Assembly (NCBI GenBank): GCA_905192625.1 | Contig: CAJJLI010000124.1 | Span: 1 to 6,530, forward strand | Reading direction: 5' to 3' | Source of the DNA: an uncultured Clostridium sp. | GTDB taxonomy: Bacteria > Bacillota > Clostridia > Lachnospirales > Lachnospiraceae | Length of the DNA: 6,530 nt | Shown here: one piece after another, positions 6,296 to 6,530 of the stretch | How positions within the stretch are numbered: position 1 is the stretch's first letter | Layout: the number at the start of each line of letters is the position of its first letter | The notes under the pieces: generated by a model | The model's database searches: none | The model's input: only the letters and a program-made list of their open reading frames with translations | What the model was told of the DNA's origin: nothing | Program-made: the position numbers and the translations under genes

Positions 6296-6530
6296 CTATG
6301 CCATTTTAAATCCAATTCCCCAAACAGTTTTTATATATTCTGTTTCAGAATCCATTGCTGCTATTTTTTTTCGTATGTTACTTACATGGACATTGACCGT
6401 ATTATCCTCACCGTAGTATCCATTTTGCCATATCTCTTCATAAAGAACTTCCCTAGAAAAAACTTTTTCCGGCTGTTTGATTAAAATATGTAAAATATCA
6501 TATTCGTGCCTTGTCAATGTAATTTCCTTT
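6296..6530 (-). CDS. OmpR/PhoB-family response regulator, C-terminal DNA-binding domain (N-terminus outside window)
   Basis: The 77 codons inside the window encode the winged-helix domain of an OmpR-family regulator. Typical segments are LTRHEYDILHILIKQP, VFSREVLYEEIW, the recognition-helix region NTVNVHVSNIRKKI, and the closing wing YIKTVWGIGFKM. The frame is open to the window edge. A TTG at 6515-6517 is only an internal Leu codon, so the receiver domain with its phosphorylated Asp lies beyond the right end. The usual full length is about 220-235 residues. It is the first gene of the module and is presumably phosphorylated by the kinase at the other end. It probably binds the repeats just past its own stop codon, 96 bases before the ATPase gene. 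Confidence 0.93.
   Translation of the reverse strand, partial: KEITLTRHEYDILHILIKQPEKVFSREVLYEEIWQNGYYGEDNTVNVHVSNIRKKIAAMDSETEYIKTVWGIGFKMA

Noticed and set aside
6515..6517. TTG as the start of a small stand-alone DNA-binding protein
   Set aside because: The frame continues upstream with family-typical residues (KEI before the Leu), so the gene is simply cut by the window edge.

Overview
The window reads as a low-GC Firmicute, most likely a clostridium or Lachnospiraceae relative. This rests on AT-rich codon use, strong AGGAGG-type ribosome binding sites, tightly overlapping operon genes and the gene families present. No single gene fixes the genus. I see no mobile element, CRISPR array or RNA gene, and no clearly new system; most of it is accessory drug- and peptide-resistance machinery.

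Left half, + strand (1-3037): two overlapping genes encode the halves of a heterodimeric ABC exporter (BmrC/BmrD, LmrC/LmrD, TM287/TM288 type). The first gene is cut by the window edge. Its ATPase domain carries the degenerate Walker B and switch residues, and the second carries a degenerate signature motif. The pair should therefore form one active and one inactive ATP site. The first ~54 bases are much richer in GC and do not read like this family, so they look like a foreign or chimeric end.

Middle (3038-3527): a convergent gap with no intact standard gene. It holds a possible 37-residue membrane peptide (+), a strong intrinsic terminator for the + strand, and a minus-strand gene remnant. 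The remnant becomes one continuous ~80-residue reading frame if a single A is removed from a seven-A run.

Right half, minus strand (6530-3528): a four-gene module in the order response regulator (only its DNA-binding domain is inside the window), BcrA/LanF-type ABC ATPase, six-helix ABC-2 permease, and sensor histidine kinase with one membrane anchor. This arrangement is typical of modules that sense and resist bacitracin or lantibiotic-like peptides. Three 11-bp direct repeats lie between the regulator and the transporter genes. They have the geometry of an OmpR-family operator and suggest that the regulator activates an internal promoter for the transporter and kinase genes.
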